A stretch of DNA of 64,000 bases from an uncultured Gammaproteobacteria bacterium. GTDB lineage: Bacteria > Pseudomonadota > Gammaproteobacteria > GCA-001735895. Below are positions 46,258-55,421 of the stretch, piece by piece. The DNA lies in NCBI GenBank assembly GCA_947259485.1, contig CAMYLU010000003.1, positions 62,001 to 126,000 of the forward strand, given 5' to 3'. A program made the position numbers and the translations under genes. The first letter of the stretch is position 1; each line of letters starts with the position of its first letter. The notes beneath the pieces are model-generated. The model did no database searches. It was not told where the DNA came from and saw only the letters and a program-made list of their open reading frames with translations.

Positions 46258-47448
46258 TCATGGTTGCTGTATTTGCGCGTACCACCGGGCTACCGTGGCA
46301 CGTTCCTGGTCAGTCATTCCGGTTAAATTCCCGATCGGCATGTACTTGGTCTGCACCGTGGAGGCAATACGCTGGGCCTGGTTAACAATTTGCTGCGGCG
46401 ACTCCAGCACGATCCCGAGTGGGGCTTCCACGAAACCCGGCTGGGTTGGCTGGCTGGCGTGGCAGGCAACGCACCGGGTTTCCATAATCTGTGAAATTTG
46501 CGTCTCGCTGACCCGGCTCGCATCGTCAATTTCAATCCTGGCAGGACTTAAATACCAGACCATGGACAACAACAGGAGTACCGCGATGGCCGGCAAAGCC
46601 GGGCTCGCCCGGTGGCTGTGGCGCAGCACGAAATACTGGCGGATCAATACGCCGGCCAGCATGATGAAGATCAGTACCAGCCAGCCATGCTCATGGCTGT
46701 AAGTCATCGGGTAGTGATTACTGATCATGATGAATAACACCGGCAACGTGAAATAGGTGTTATGCACCGAGCGTTGCTTACCGATAATCCCGGGTTCTGC
46801 ATCGGGGGTCTGACCTGCCCGCATTTGCGCGACCACGCTTTTTTGTCCCGGGATAATCTGGAAGAAAACATTGGCCGCCATGATGGTGCCCATCATCGCA
46901 CCGACATGCAGAAAGGCACCCCTGGCGCTGAACAGTTGAAACAGTACCCACGCCGACAGTGAAACCAGAACGAATATGATCGCCGCCAGTAACGAGTCCC
47001 TGTCCTGCAACGTTTTGCACAACAGGTTATAGACAATCCAGCCACCGACCAGAAAGCCGATGCTGATCGCGATTGCCGCTGCCTCCGACATTGCCATGAC
47101 CTGCTGATCAATCAGGTAGGTTTTTGCCCCGAACCAGTAAATCACGGCGAGCAGGCCCATGCCCGACAGCCAGGTGGTATAGGCCTCCCACTTGGACCAG
47201 TGCAGGTTTTCGGCGAGCGGTTCACCGACCGGCCCGAGCAGGAACTTTTGACTCTGGTAGACACCGCCGCCATGGACCGCCCATAATTCACCGGTGACAC
47301 CGCGTTCCTCATCCTGTTTGCGTGCCGGTTTGCTCAACGAACTGTCGAGCATAACGAAGTAAAAAGAAGCGCCAATCCAGGCGACGCCGGCGATAAAGTG
47401 CAACCAGCGTATCAGCAGGTTAGCCCAGTCGAGTAGGTATGCTTCCAT
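46258..47448 (-). CDS. puuD: Urate hydroxylase, membrane-bound, with C-terminal cytochrome c
   Basis: A 396-residue PuuD-type enzyme: about eight membrane helices (first LLIRWLHFIAGVAWIGASFY) with conserved histidines in the membrane part, then a C-terminal cytochrome c domain with the haem motif CVACH (326-330) and a distal Met region. It oxidises urate to 5-hydroxyisourate with electrons passed to the respiratory chain. It replaces soluble urate oxidases; HIU hydrolase and OHCU decarboxylase genes occur in the same cluster. Confidence 0.92.
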   Translation of the reverse strand: MEAYLLDWANLLIRWLHFIAGVAWIGASFYFVMLDSSLSKPARKQDEERGVTGELWAVHGGGVYQSQKFLLGPVGEPLAENLHWSKWEAYTTWLSGMGLLAVIYWFGAKTYLIDQQVMAMSEAAAIAISIGFLVGGWIVYNLLCKTLQDRDSLLAAIIFVLVSLSAWVLFQLFSARGAFLHVGAMMGTIMAANVFFQIIPGQKSVVAQMRAGQTPDAEPGIIGKQRSVHNTYFTLPVLFIMISNHYPMTYSHEHGWLVLIFIMLAGVLIRQYFVLRHSHRASPALPAIAVLLLLSMVWYLSPARIEIDDASRVSETQISQIMETRCVACHASQPTQPGFVEAPLGIVLESPQQIVNQAQRIASTVQTKYMPIGNLTGMTDQERATVARWYAQIQQP

Positions 47449-47474
47449 CGGTAATTTTCAGCAGGAAATGAGTC

Positions 47475-47504
47475 CGGGTAGCGACGCCGCAGCGTCGCTA
47501 CCCG
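47475..47504. terminator. Strong hairpin between the BMP gene and puuD
   Basis: CGGGTAGCGACGC (47475-47487) pairs perfectly with 47492-47504 around a CGCA loop, a 13-bp GC-rich stem. No T tract follows on either strand, so it is probably an mRNA-stabilising or pausing hairpin rather than a full terminator. It separates the binding-protein gene from puuD. Confidence 0.5.
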
Positions 47505-47510
47505 ATACGC

Positions 47511-48581
47511 CTAGTTCGGGATCGTGCTGACAACGCCCTGCAGGTAATAGTTCATCTTGTTGAGCTCATCGTCGGTCATGTTCTTGCCCTCGGGAACGAT
47601 GGTTGATCCACTCTGGTCGACCACTGGACCGGCGAAGGGATGCAGCGAGCGCTCCCTGAGCTGACTTTCCATTGTCCTGATACGATTTTGCAGCGCTTCC
47701 GGGATGACATCGTTTAACGGTGCCAGCTTTATCATGCCGCGTGGATATCCGCCCCAAACGCTAGACGGGGCCCAGGTACCCTCCCGAACCTGCTTTATCG
47801 TCTGCACGTAGTAATCACCCCAGTGGTGAGTAGTCGACGTCAGATGCGCCCTGGGACCATACTTGGACATGTCGGAGTGATAACCGAAGGCGTACACGCC
47901 TTCCTCCTCGGCCGCCTGTACCACCGCGGTAGAATCGGTGTGGTGGGTAATCATGTCAGCCCCCTGCGATATCAGGGTAATCGCGGCCTGTCGTTCCTTG
48001 CCCGGGTCATACCACGAATTTACCCAGATGACCCGCAATTCAGCCTCGGGGTTAACGCTGCGCGCGCCCTTGATAAAGGCATTGATGCCCTGCAACACCT
48101 CTGGAATCGGGAAGGCCGCGACATATCCGAGTATATTGGATTTGGTCATCTCGCCGGCAATAACCCCGGTGAGATAACGTCCTTCGTAAAACCGCGCATT
48201 GACCAATCCCATGTTCTTGCCGAGCTTGTAACCGGTAGCATGAACGAATGCAGTCTTGGGAAATCTCTTGGATACCTTGAGTGCATAATTCATGTACCCG
48301 AAACTGGTGGCGAAGATGACCTTGTCACCGCGCTTGGCCATTTCGCGAATTACGCGTTCGGCGTCGGCTCCCTCGGCCACGTTCTCAACATAGCTGGTAG
48401 TGACTCCGGTTTCCTTTTCCAGCTGCAATCGACCCAGGTCATGCTGATAGGTCCAACCGGCGTCGCCGATCGGGCTCACGTAGACGAAACCCACGTTTTC
48501 GGCCGCCAGGCTCATACCGGTCATCGTCATGGCCAGCACTGTAAGCGCGAGTTTCTTAATGGTTATCTTTGTTAGTGTCAT
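47511..48581 (-). CDS. BMP-family periplasmic purine/nucleoside-binding protein
   Basis: A 356-residue BMP-type binding protein. Signal peptide to about residue 27 (cut after SLAA), then GFVYVSPIGDAGWTYQHDLG at the start of the BMP domain. It has no lipobox Cys, so it is soluble. It follows two permeases and an ATPase on the same strand, forming a nucleoside/purine-type ABC importer. It probably binds purine bases or nucleosides. The 128-base AT-rich gap before it may hold an extra promoter. Confidence 0.85.
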   Translation of the reverse strand: MTLTKITIKKLALTVLAMTMTGMSLAAENVGFVYVSPIGDAGWTYQHDLGRLQLEKETGVTTSYVENVAEGADAERVIREMAKRGDKVIFATSFGYMNYALKVSKRFPKTAFVHATGYKLGKNMGLVNARFYEGRYLTGVIAGEMTKSNILGYVAAFPIPEVLQGINAFIKGARSVNPEAELRVIWVNSWYDPGKERQAAITLISQGADMITHHTDSTAVVQAAEEEGVYAFGYHSDMSKYGPRAHLTSTTHHWGDYYVQTIKQVREGTWAPSSVWGGYPRGMIKLAPLNDVIPEALQNRIRTMESQLRERSLHPFAGPVVDQSGSTIVPEGKNMTDDELNKMNYYLQGVVSTIPN

Positions 48582-48709
48582 TTCCGAACCCTCCCAGGGT
48601 CACTTGTTAAAGTTAATGGTTACAGGTTTTAAAACCCCCGTTTATATACTTTCATTGATTAACGCATGCTTAAGGCCTTTCCTCAGGCTTCCGCTATCTT
48701 ACTCATTTG

Positions 48710-49642
48710 TCAGGCTTCCGGCCTGAACGGCTGGCCCAGGGATACCGGCGCGTTCAGGCGCACGGTGTTCTGGTCACGAGAGATTATCACCAGCACCACG
48801 ATTGTTGCGAGATAAGGCAAGGCCGAAAGAAATTGTGACGGAATGTTGATCTCGAGCCCTGAACCCTGCACGAATAGCTGCGCCACCATGACGCCGCCAA
48901 ACAGGTAAGCGCCGACCAGTACCCGAAACGGTCGCCAGGTCGCAAACACCACCAACGCGATCGCGATCCAGCCGCGGCCGGAAACCATGCCCTCGACCCA
49001 GAGTGGTGTATAAAACACCGACAGGAAGGCACCACCGACGCCTGCCATCGCGCCACCGAAGAGCGTCGCCATGTAGCGGATATTAATCGCATGATAGCCG
49101 ATGGAATGCGCCGAGGATGGTGATTCACCGACCGCGCGTAATATCAAACCGGGACGACTGCGATACAGAAACCAGGCAATGCCAGCGAACAACGCCCAGG
49201 AAAAATAAACCAGCGCCTGCTGATTAAACAGGGGTCCACCGATAATCGGCAGGTCGGCAAGTAATGGAATGCGAATTGTTTCCACGGTTGGCAGAATTTC
49301 TGACTCGTAGGGCTTACCGATAAAGGCCGAGAGACCAACGCCGAGGATGGACAAAGCCAGTCCACTGGCGACCTGGTTAGCCATCAAGGTTAACACCACG
49401 ACGGCAAATATGAACGACATCGCAATCCCGGCCGCCATGCCGGCAAGCACGCCCAGCCATGGATTACCGCTGTGCAGTGTCACCGCGAATCCCGCGATTG
49501 CACCCATCGCCATCATGCCCTCGGCGCCAAGATTCAATACGCCCGATTTTTCGGCGATCAACTGCCCCAGCGCGACGATAATCAATGGCGTCCCGGCGAC
49601 AATGGTGGCGAACAGAATCGAACTTATGATTGAACCATCCAT
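48710..49642 (-). CDS. Purine/nucleoside ABC transporter permease 2
   Basis: A 310-residue permease of the BMP-type (NupQ/YufQ-like) group, with about eight to nine helices and the motif VLNLGAEGMMAMGAIAGF near the start, the family hallmark. It pairs with the other permease, whose stop it overlaps by one base (TGATG). It forms one half of the membrane channel for the importer. Confidence 0.87.
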   Translation of the reverse strand: MDGSIISSILFATIVAGTPLIIVALGQLIAEKSGVLNLGAEGMMAMGAIAGFAVTLHSGNPWLGVLAGMAAGIAMSFIFAVVVLTLMANQVASGLALSILGVGLSAFIGKPYESEILPTVETIRIPLLADLPIIGGPLFNQQALVYFSWALFAGIAWFLYRSRPGLILRAVGESPSSAHSIGYHAINIRYMATLFGGAMAGVGGAFLSVFYTPLWVEGMVSGRGWIAIALVVFATWRPFRVLVGAYLFGGVMVAQLFVQGSGLEINIPSQFLSALPYLATIVVLVIISRDQNTVRLNAPVSLGQPFRPEA

Positions 49643-50706
49643 CAGGCCGTGGCCTCCTTCCAGCGAATGCGGTAGTTGATAAACACGTCGGAGCCCAGCA
49701 GGAACATCAGCAGCATGCCCTGGAACACGTTGGATATTGATGATGGCAGCGCCAGGTATTGCTGTGCCTGTTCGCCGCCGAGGTAGAGCAAGGCCATTAG
49801 CAGGCTGGCGAAGAATATTCCAACCGGGTTCAGGCGCGCGACGAAGGCGACGATAATTGCGGCAAAGCCGTAGTTATTGGAGACGTGCTCGGTAAGCTGC
49901 CCCATCGGGCCCGCGACTTCGGACATACCGGCAAGGCCCGCCATGCCGCCACCGCTCAACAACCCGATCCAGATCATTTTTTTGGCCGAAAAACCGGCAT
50001 AGCGTGCCGCATCTTTGGCATAGCCCGCGACCTGCATCTGGAAGCCGGCAAAGCTGCGGTACATGAAAATATACCCTACCAGCAATGCACCAATCGCCAT
50101 TACGAAAGCAAAATTGAGCCGGTTTTCATCGCTTAACAAGGGTAGCAATGCCGGATCTTCGAACATCCGGGACTGCGGGAAATTGAAACCGTCCGGATCC
50201 ATCATCGGGCCGTGCACCAGCCACGACACCATTAGCTGGGCGACATATACGAGCATCAATGACACCAGGATTTCGTTGGTATTGAACCGGGTTTTCAGGA
50301 AAGCCGGGATTGTTGCCCACAGCATCCCGCCGATAGCGCCGGCGATCACCATTAGAACCAGGATATGGATTCCTTCCGATTCATAGAAGTACAACGCGAC
50401 CGCACTGGCCGCAATACCGCCGACGATTAACTGCCCCTCGGCACCGATGTTCCACACATTGGCACGAAATCCGACCGCGAGTCCGACCGCGATCAGCATC
50501 AACGGGGTTGCCTTTAGCAGGAGCTCCGATACGCCGTATAAGTCGCTGATGGGATTGATGAAGAAAACGATGAAACCTTCTAGCGGATTTTTGCCGAGGA
50601 AAGCAAATAGCAGCAGGCCACCAATCAGCATCAGCGCGATTGCAATCAAGGGCGATGCATAAGACATCAACTGTGACGCTTCGGGGCGTCGCTCGAGCCT
50701 AATCAT
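49642..50706 (-). CDS. Purine/nucleoside ABC transporter permease 1
   Basis: A 354-residue permease of the NupP/YufP-like group: helices from about residue 14, with RANVWNIGAEGQLIVGGIAAS as the family motif. It has about ten hydrophobic segments. ATG 50706 has GAGG nine bases upstream; an in-frame TTG at 50712 is the alternative. It follows the ATPase gene closely and precedes the second permease. The substrate (purine base or nucleoside) is inferred from context. Confidence 0.87.
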   Translation of the reverse strand: MIRLERRPEASQLMSYASPLIAIALMLIGGLLLFAFLGKNPLEGFIVFFINPISDLYGVSELLLKATPLMLIAVGLAVGFRANVWNIGAEGQLIVGGIAASAVALYFYESEGIHILVLMVIAGAIGGMLWATIPAFLKTRFNTNEILVSLMLVYVAQLMVSWLVHGPMMDPDGFNFPQSRMFEDPALLPLLSDENRLNFAFVMAIGALLVGYIFMYRSFAGFQMQVAGYAKDAARYAGFSAKKMIWIGLLSGGGMAGLAGMSEVAGPMGQLTEHVSNNYGFAAIIVAFVARLNPVGIFFASLLMALLYLGGEQAQQYLALPSSISNVFQGMLLMFLLGSDVFINYRIRWKEATA

Positions 50707-52255
50707 GGGCAACGACCTCGGCGGGTACCGCCTGATCCCACATGCCGCTCATCCATACCCCGATTTCATCGATATTGGTGTCCGCGAGTTTCTTGGCCGG
50801 CGAAATACGGCCCTCGGCTATGACTGCGATGCGATCAGAAATTTCAAACAGCTCCTCGAGTTCTTCCGAGATCACCAGGATCGCGGTGCCCTCGTTACGC
50901 AAATCAATCAGTTGCTGGCGGATAAAGGCTGCCGCACCGACATCGACGCCCCAGGTCGGTTGCGCTACCACCAGCAGTTTCGGAGTCAACAGAATTTCAC
51001 GACCCATGATAAATTTCTGCAAGTTGCCGCCCGAGAGCGAATTCGCGGCGTGCTCGGCGCCACCGCACTTGACGTTGAAGTCCTCGATACACTTGCTCGC
51101 AAATGCAGAGATCTTGTCGAACTGGATCATGCCGCGCTTGAGCATTCCCGAGCGGTGCGCGGTCAGCAACGCATTCTCGGTCAGCGACATGCGCGGCACC
51201 GCGCCGCGCCCGAGGCGCTCTTCCGGTACAAAACCCATTCCATTGCCGCGGCGTTGATCGGGTAGGTCCCGACCCGAAGGCGCACCACAGATGACTATTG
51301 AATCCGGATCGTCGACCGGAATCTCACCCGAAAGCGCGTACAGCAATTCCTGCTGCCCGTTGCCCGAAACCCCGGCAATACCCAGGATCTCGCCGGAACG
51401 CACCTCGAGTTCCATATCTCGCAAATGGGTGCCAAAAGGATCATTCGACTCTTTCGAGAGCCGCTTGAGCTGCAGGCGCACTTCTCCCAACTCAGCGGGC
51501 GCGCTGTGCTCCGGTACCGGAAGCTCCTTACCAATCATCAGGCTCGCCATCGATTTCGGCGTTTCCTCGGACGGAATACAATCGCCGGTCACCTTGCCAT
51601 CACGCAATACCGTGGCGACATGGCAGAGCTCCTGGATTTCGTCCAGCTTATGGCTGATGTAGAGAATACTGCAGCCCTCGTCGGCCAGCTGGCGCAAGGT
51701 ATCGAACAACTTGCGCACAGCCTGTGGCGTTAACACCGAGGTCGGCTCGTCCATGATCAGCAATTTCGGATTTTGCAGCAGGCAACGAATGATCTCGACC
51801 CGTTGGCGTTCGCCTACCGAAAGTGCATGCACCAGGCGCCCCGGATCGACCGGCAGCCCGTAACGATTGGAAACCTCGGTGATTTGTTCGGCGAGTTGTT
51901 TGAGGTCGGGATTGCCGGGTAACGCCAGGGCAACATTTTCGACCACGTTTAAAGTTTCGAACAGCGAGAAATGCTGGAACACCATGCCGATGCCGAGGCT
52001 CCTGGCGTGCGCCGGATTCTCGACGTGCACGACCTCGCCTTCCCATTTCATTTCGCCGGCATCGGGCTTGGCAACGCCGTAGATCATTTTCATCAGCGTC
52101 GATTTGCCAGCTCCATTTTCACCCAGCACCGCATGAATTTCGCCACGCTTAACCGACAGGGATACGTCTTCATTGGCGATTACCGACGGGTAGATCTTGG
52201 TAATGCCGTGAAGCTCAAGCCTTGGTGCCAGGTCGCCATCCGAATCGGATGTCAT
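50699..52255 (-). CDS. Purine/nucleoside ABC transporter ATPase, two ABC domains
   Basis: A 518-residue protein with two ABC cassettes. The first has Walker A GENGAGKST (about 45-53), signature LSVGERQRVEI and Walker B LLIMDEPTSVL. The second has a degenerate P-loop (GVSGNGQQ) and LSGGNLQKFI, as is usual in sugar/nucleoside-type (MglA-like) ATPases. It energises the importer formed with the two permeases and the BMP protein. The start overlaps the xdhC stop by four bases, so uptake and xanthine oxidation are co-expressed. Confidence 0.9.
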   Translation of the reverse strand: MTSDSDGDLAPRLELHGITKIYPSVIANEDVSLSVKRGEIHAVLGENGAGKSTLMKMIYGVAKPDAGEMKWEGEVVHVENPAHARSLGIGMVFQHFSLFETLNVVENVALALPGNPDLKQLAEQITEVSNRYGLPVDPGRLVHALSVGERQRVEIIRCLLQNPKLLIMDEPTSVLTPQAVRKLFDTLRQLADEGCSILYISHKLDEIQELCHVATVLRDGKVTGDCIPSEETPKSMASLMIGKELPVPEHSAPAELGEVRLQLKRLSKESNDPFGTHLRDMELEVRSGEILGIAGVSGNGQQELLYALSGEIPVDDPDSIVICGAPSGRDLPDQRRGNGMGFVPEERLGRGAVPRMSLTENALLTAHRSGMLKRGMIQFDKISAFASKCIEDFNVKCGGAEHAANSLSGGNLQKFIMGREILLTPKLLVVAQPTWGVDVGAAAFIRQQLIDLRNEGTAILVISEELEELFEISDRIAVIAEGRISPAKKLADTNIDEIGVWMSGMWDQAVPAEVVAHD

Positions 52256-53103
52256 GCTCTCCCCCCCACTTTGTAATTTGTTTTATGGATGGTTTGTTTA
52301 TCGTTATGCACCCGATCGTATACCTGCAGGATTTCGGCAGCAACCGAAATCGCGATCTGGGCCGGTTGCTTACTGCCGATACCGTCAATTCCAATCGGGC
52401 AGGTCATGCGTTCGAATTTTTCAACCGCGACGCCACGACGCTGCAGTCGGGTTTCAAAGTTGCGGCGTTTTGAGCGCGAGCCGATCAATCCAAAGTAGGT
52501 AAAATCATCCCGCTTGAGGATCTGCTCGCACAGCCGCTGATCGAGACCGTGATCATGCGTCATTACCAGGAAATAACACCCGGCCGGGGCCGCATCAATT
52601 TCCGCTTCCGGCGTGTCAGTACAAATTGGCGTTACTCCGGGCGGTGGTTCCCGCGGCAGGATATCGTCACGGGTATCGATCCAGTTGATGTTTACTGATA
52701 AGTCGCGCAGCGCACGCACTAGTGCCTGGCCGACGTGTCCCGCACCAAACAGGTAGAGCTCTATATAATCGCCCTCGCCGGCGATGCTGTCCCAGTCACT
52801 GTCGTCGCTGAGTTTTTCGAACATCAGGTTCACCAGGCCGCCGCAACACTGACCCAGACCGGCGCCGAGCGGGAACCGCTGAACCCCATCATCAGCACCC
52901 TGTTGGAGCTGGTTTCGCGCAATTTGACAGGCCTGGTACTCGAGATTACCGCCGCCGATCGTGCCATGCAGCTGCGTGGCGGTAACAATCATTTTTGCGC
53001 CTGCTTCGCGCGGGGTCGATCCAACAATAGAATCGACACTTACCAGCACGGCCGGGGTTTTGTTGCGGCGCAATTCGGCCACGGTGTCCTGCCAGAGCGT
53101 CAT
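52252..53103 (-). CDS. xdhC: Xanthine dehydrogenase accessory protein XdhC
   Basis: A 283-residue XdhC/CoxI protein: N-terminal XdhC_CoxI domain with VDSIVGSTPREAGAKM and GTIGGGNLEYQA, then a Rossmann-like C-terminal domain with GAGHVGQALVRAL (about 118-130). It inserts the sulphurated molybdenum cofactor into XdhB. It overlaps xdhB and the ATPase gene by four bases each. Length and motifs match the family. Confidence 0.92.
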   Translation of the reverse strand: MTLWQDTVAELRRNKTPAVLVSVDSIVGSTPREAGAKMIVTATQLHGTIGGGNLEYQACQIARNQLQQGADDGVQRFPLGAGLGQCCGGLVNLMFEKLSDDSDWDSIAGEGDYIELYLFGAGHVGQALVRALRDLSVNINWIDTRDDILPREPPPGVTPICTDTPEAEIDAAPAGCYFLVMTHDHGLDQRLCEQILKRDDFTYFGLIGSRSKRRNFETRLQRRGVAVEKFERMTCPIGIDGIGSKQPAQIAISVAAEILQVYDRVHNDKQTIHKTNYKVGGRA

Positions 53104-55421
53104 TTTGCCTCCGCGCGAATGGCATCGATCGCATCGAGAATCGCTTCCGGGGTTGCCGGCGCGCGCAGGGGCGGATTGATGCGGTTATCGGAGAGGCTGG
53201 CGATGGCGTCTCGAATCGCGAAAAATACCGAGAAGGGCAGTAACAGGGGTGGCTCGCCGACCGCCTTGGAGCGCAATATCGTATCTTCGACGTTCTGGTT
53301 ACGGTAAAGCCGGGTAGTAAACTTTTGCGGGCAATCGGTAATGGTTGGAATCTTGTAAGTGGATGGTGCATGCGTCGTCAGCCTGCCCTGTTCGTTCCAG
53401 CAAAGTTCTTCGCTGGTCAACCAGCCCATACCCTGGATGTAAGCACCTTCAATCTGGCCGATATCGATTGCCGGGTTTATCGAGTTACCAGCATCGTGCA
53501 GGATATCGGCCTGCAGCAATTTCCATTCACCGGTCAGCGTATCGACCACCACTTCCGAAACCGCCGCGCCATAGGCAAAGTAGTAAAATGGGCTACCCTG
53601 CATCGCATCGCGATCCCAGTTAAGGCCGGGCGTTTTGTAAAAACCGTCGGACCATAGCTGTACCCGGCTCTCGTAGGCCTGCACTACCAGTTCCCGGAAT
53701 GGGATCTTCCCGGAGCCCCAGTTAACCATGTTATCGGCAAACTCGACATCGGCGACGTTAACCCCGTGCTGTTCGGCCACCAGGGTTGCCAGGCGATTGC
53801 GAATATGACGCGCGGCATCCTGCGCCGCCTTGCCATTGAGATCGCTACCGGTCGAGGCTGCGGTCGCCGAGGTGTTGGCTACCTTGCTGGTATCGTTGGC
53901 GGTGGCACGCACGCGCTCGATATCGATACCCAGTTCCAGCGCAACCACCTGCGACACCTTGGTATGCAAACCCTGCCCCATTTCGGTACCACCATGATTG
54001 ACCAGCACGGTGCCGTCGGTATAGATATGAACCAGCGCCCCGGCCTGGTTGAAGTGGACCACGTTAAATGAAATGCCGAATTTAACCGGGGTTATCGCAA
54101 CACCTTTACGCAACACCGGACTGGTTTGGTTAAATACGGCGGCCGCTTGACGGCGCGCGTAATAGTCACTGCTGGATTCGAGTTCGGCTACCAGTTCGTG
54201 AATAACGTTATCCCTGACCGTTTGCCCGTAGGGGGTGGTATTGCGCTCATCCTGGCCATAGAAATTGACCTTGCGCACTTCCTGCGGATCTTTACCCAGC
54301 TCGCGCGCGATATTATCGATGATGTATTCAATCGCGATCGCACCCTGGGGGCCGCCAAAACCGCGAAACGCGGTATTCGACTGGGTGTTGGTCTTGACGC
54401 TGTAAGCATCGATGGCAACGTCACCGAGGTAATAGGCATTATCAAAATGACAAACCGCACGGGTTACCACCGGCCCGGTCAGGTCGGCCGAAAACCCGGC
54501 CTGTGCCGCCATCTCAATTTTGGCCCCCTGGATCAGCCCGGTGTCGTCGTAACCCACCTCGTATTCGAACTCGAAACCGTGACGTTTGCCGGTAATCAAC
54601 ATATCGTCGTCGCGATCGAGGCGTAATTTTACCGGGCAACGCAGGCGATAAGCGGCAACCGCGGTGATACAGGCGAAGATCGCCGACTGCGATTCCTTGC
54701 CGCCAAAACCACCACCCATGCGTCGCATTTCGACGAGCACCTGGTTGAAATCGATGTCGAGCGCGTGCGCAACCACCTGCTGCATTTCGGTCGGGTGCTG
54801 GGTTGAACACCATAAATGGAAACAACCGTCTTCTTTCGGTGCAACGTAGGAAATCTGCCCTTCGAGATAAAACTGCTCCTGGCCGCCAACCGAAAAGTGG
54901 CCCTGCATCTTGCGCGCTGCCGACTTCAAAGCCTGCTCGGCATCGCCGCGTCGTAATTGCATCGGCGGCAATACCCAGGATTGCTGGCTTTTGCCGGTAG
55001 CGACATCAAGCACTGCCGGCAGTGACTCATATTCGATGCGGGCCAGGCCGACCGCCTTGCGCGCCGCGGTAAACGAGGTTGCGACCGCGGCAAAAACCGG
55101 TTGCCCGACAAACTGCACCAGGTCATCGGCGAGAATCGGGTCATCGTGGATAATGGGGCCACAGTCATTGTGCCCGGGAATGTCGGCGGCAACGATAACC
55201 CCGACCACTCCGGGTGCGGCGCGTACCGCGTCCAGGTCGATCGATATAATCCTTGCATGCGCCTGCGTACTCAGGCCCAGTGCGATATGACAGGTACCGA
55301 CAAGTTCTGGAATATCATCGACATAGGTCGCTTCACCGGCTACATGTAATACGGCCGATTCGTGCGGCACGGAAGTACCCGCCGCGCTTTCCCTGGCCTG
55401 TTGTTTAACCCGGTCTTCCAT
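53100..55421 (-). CDS. xdhB: Xanthine dehydrogenase, molybdenum subunit
   Basis: A 773-residue molybdenum hydroxylase large subunit. Motifs include YVDDIPELVGTCH at the start, RRMGGGFGGKESQ, RGFGGPQGA and AVGEPPLLLPFSVFFAIRDA near the C-terminus, a typical xanthine dehydrogenase signature. It oxidises hypoxanthine to xanthine and xanthine to urate. ATG 55421 overlaps the xdhA stop (TGATG). The split into XdhA (FeS/FAD) and XdhB (Mo) is the common bacterial layout. Confidence 0.94.
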   Translation of the reverse strand: MEDRVKQQARESAAGTSVPHESAVLHVAGEATYVDDIPELVGTCHIALGLSTQAHARIISIDLDAVRAAPGVVGVIVAADIPGHNDCGPIIHDDPILADDLVQFVGQPVFAAVATSFTAARKAVGLARIEYESLPAVLDVATGKSQQSWVLPPMQLRRGDAEQALKSAARKMQGHFSVGGQEQFYLEGQISYVAPKEDGCFHLWCSTQHPTEMQQVVAHALDIDFNQVLVEMRRMGGGFGGKESQSAIFACITAVAAYRLRCPVKLRLDRDDDMLITGKRHGFEFEYEVGYDDTGLIQGAKIEMAAQAGFSADLTGPVVTRAVCHFDNAYYLGDVAIDAYSVKTNTQSNTAFRGFGGPQGAIAIEYIIDNIARELGKDPQEVRKVNFYGQDERNTTPYGQTVRDNVIHELVAELESSSDYYARRQAAAVFNQTSPVLRKGVAITPVKFGISFNVVHFNQAGALVHIYTDGTVLVNHGGTEMGQGLHTKVSQVVALELGIDIERVRATANDTSKVANTSATAASTGSDLNGKAAQDAARHIRNRLATLVAEQHGVNVADVEFADNMVNWGSGKIPFRELVVQAYESRVQLWSDGFYKTPGLNWDRDAMQGSPFYYFAYGAAVSEVVVDTLTGEWKLLQADILHDAGNSINPAIDIGQIEGAYIQGMGWLTSEELCWNEQGRLTTHAPSTYKIPTITDCPQKFTTRLYRNQNVEDTILRSKAVGEPPLLLPFSVFFAIRDAIASLSDNRINPPLRAPATPEAILDAIDAIRAEAK

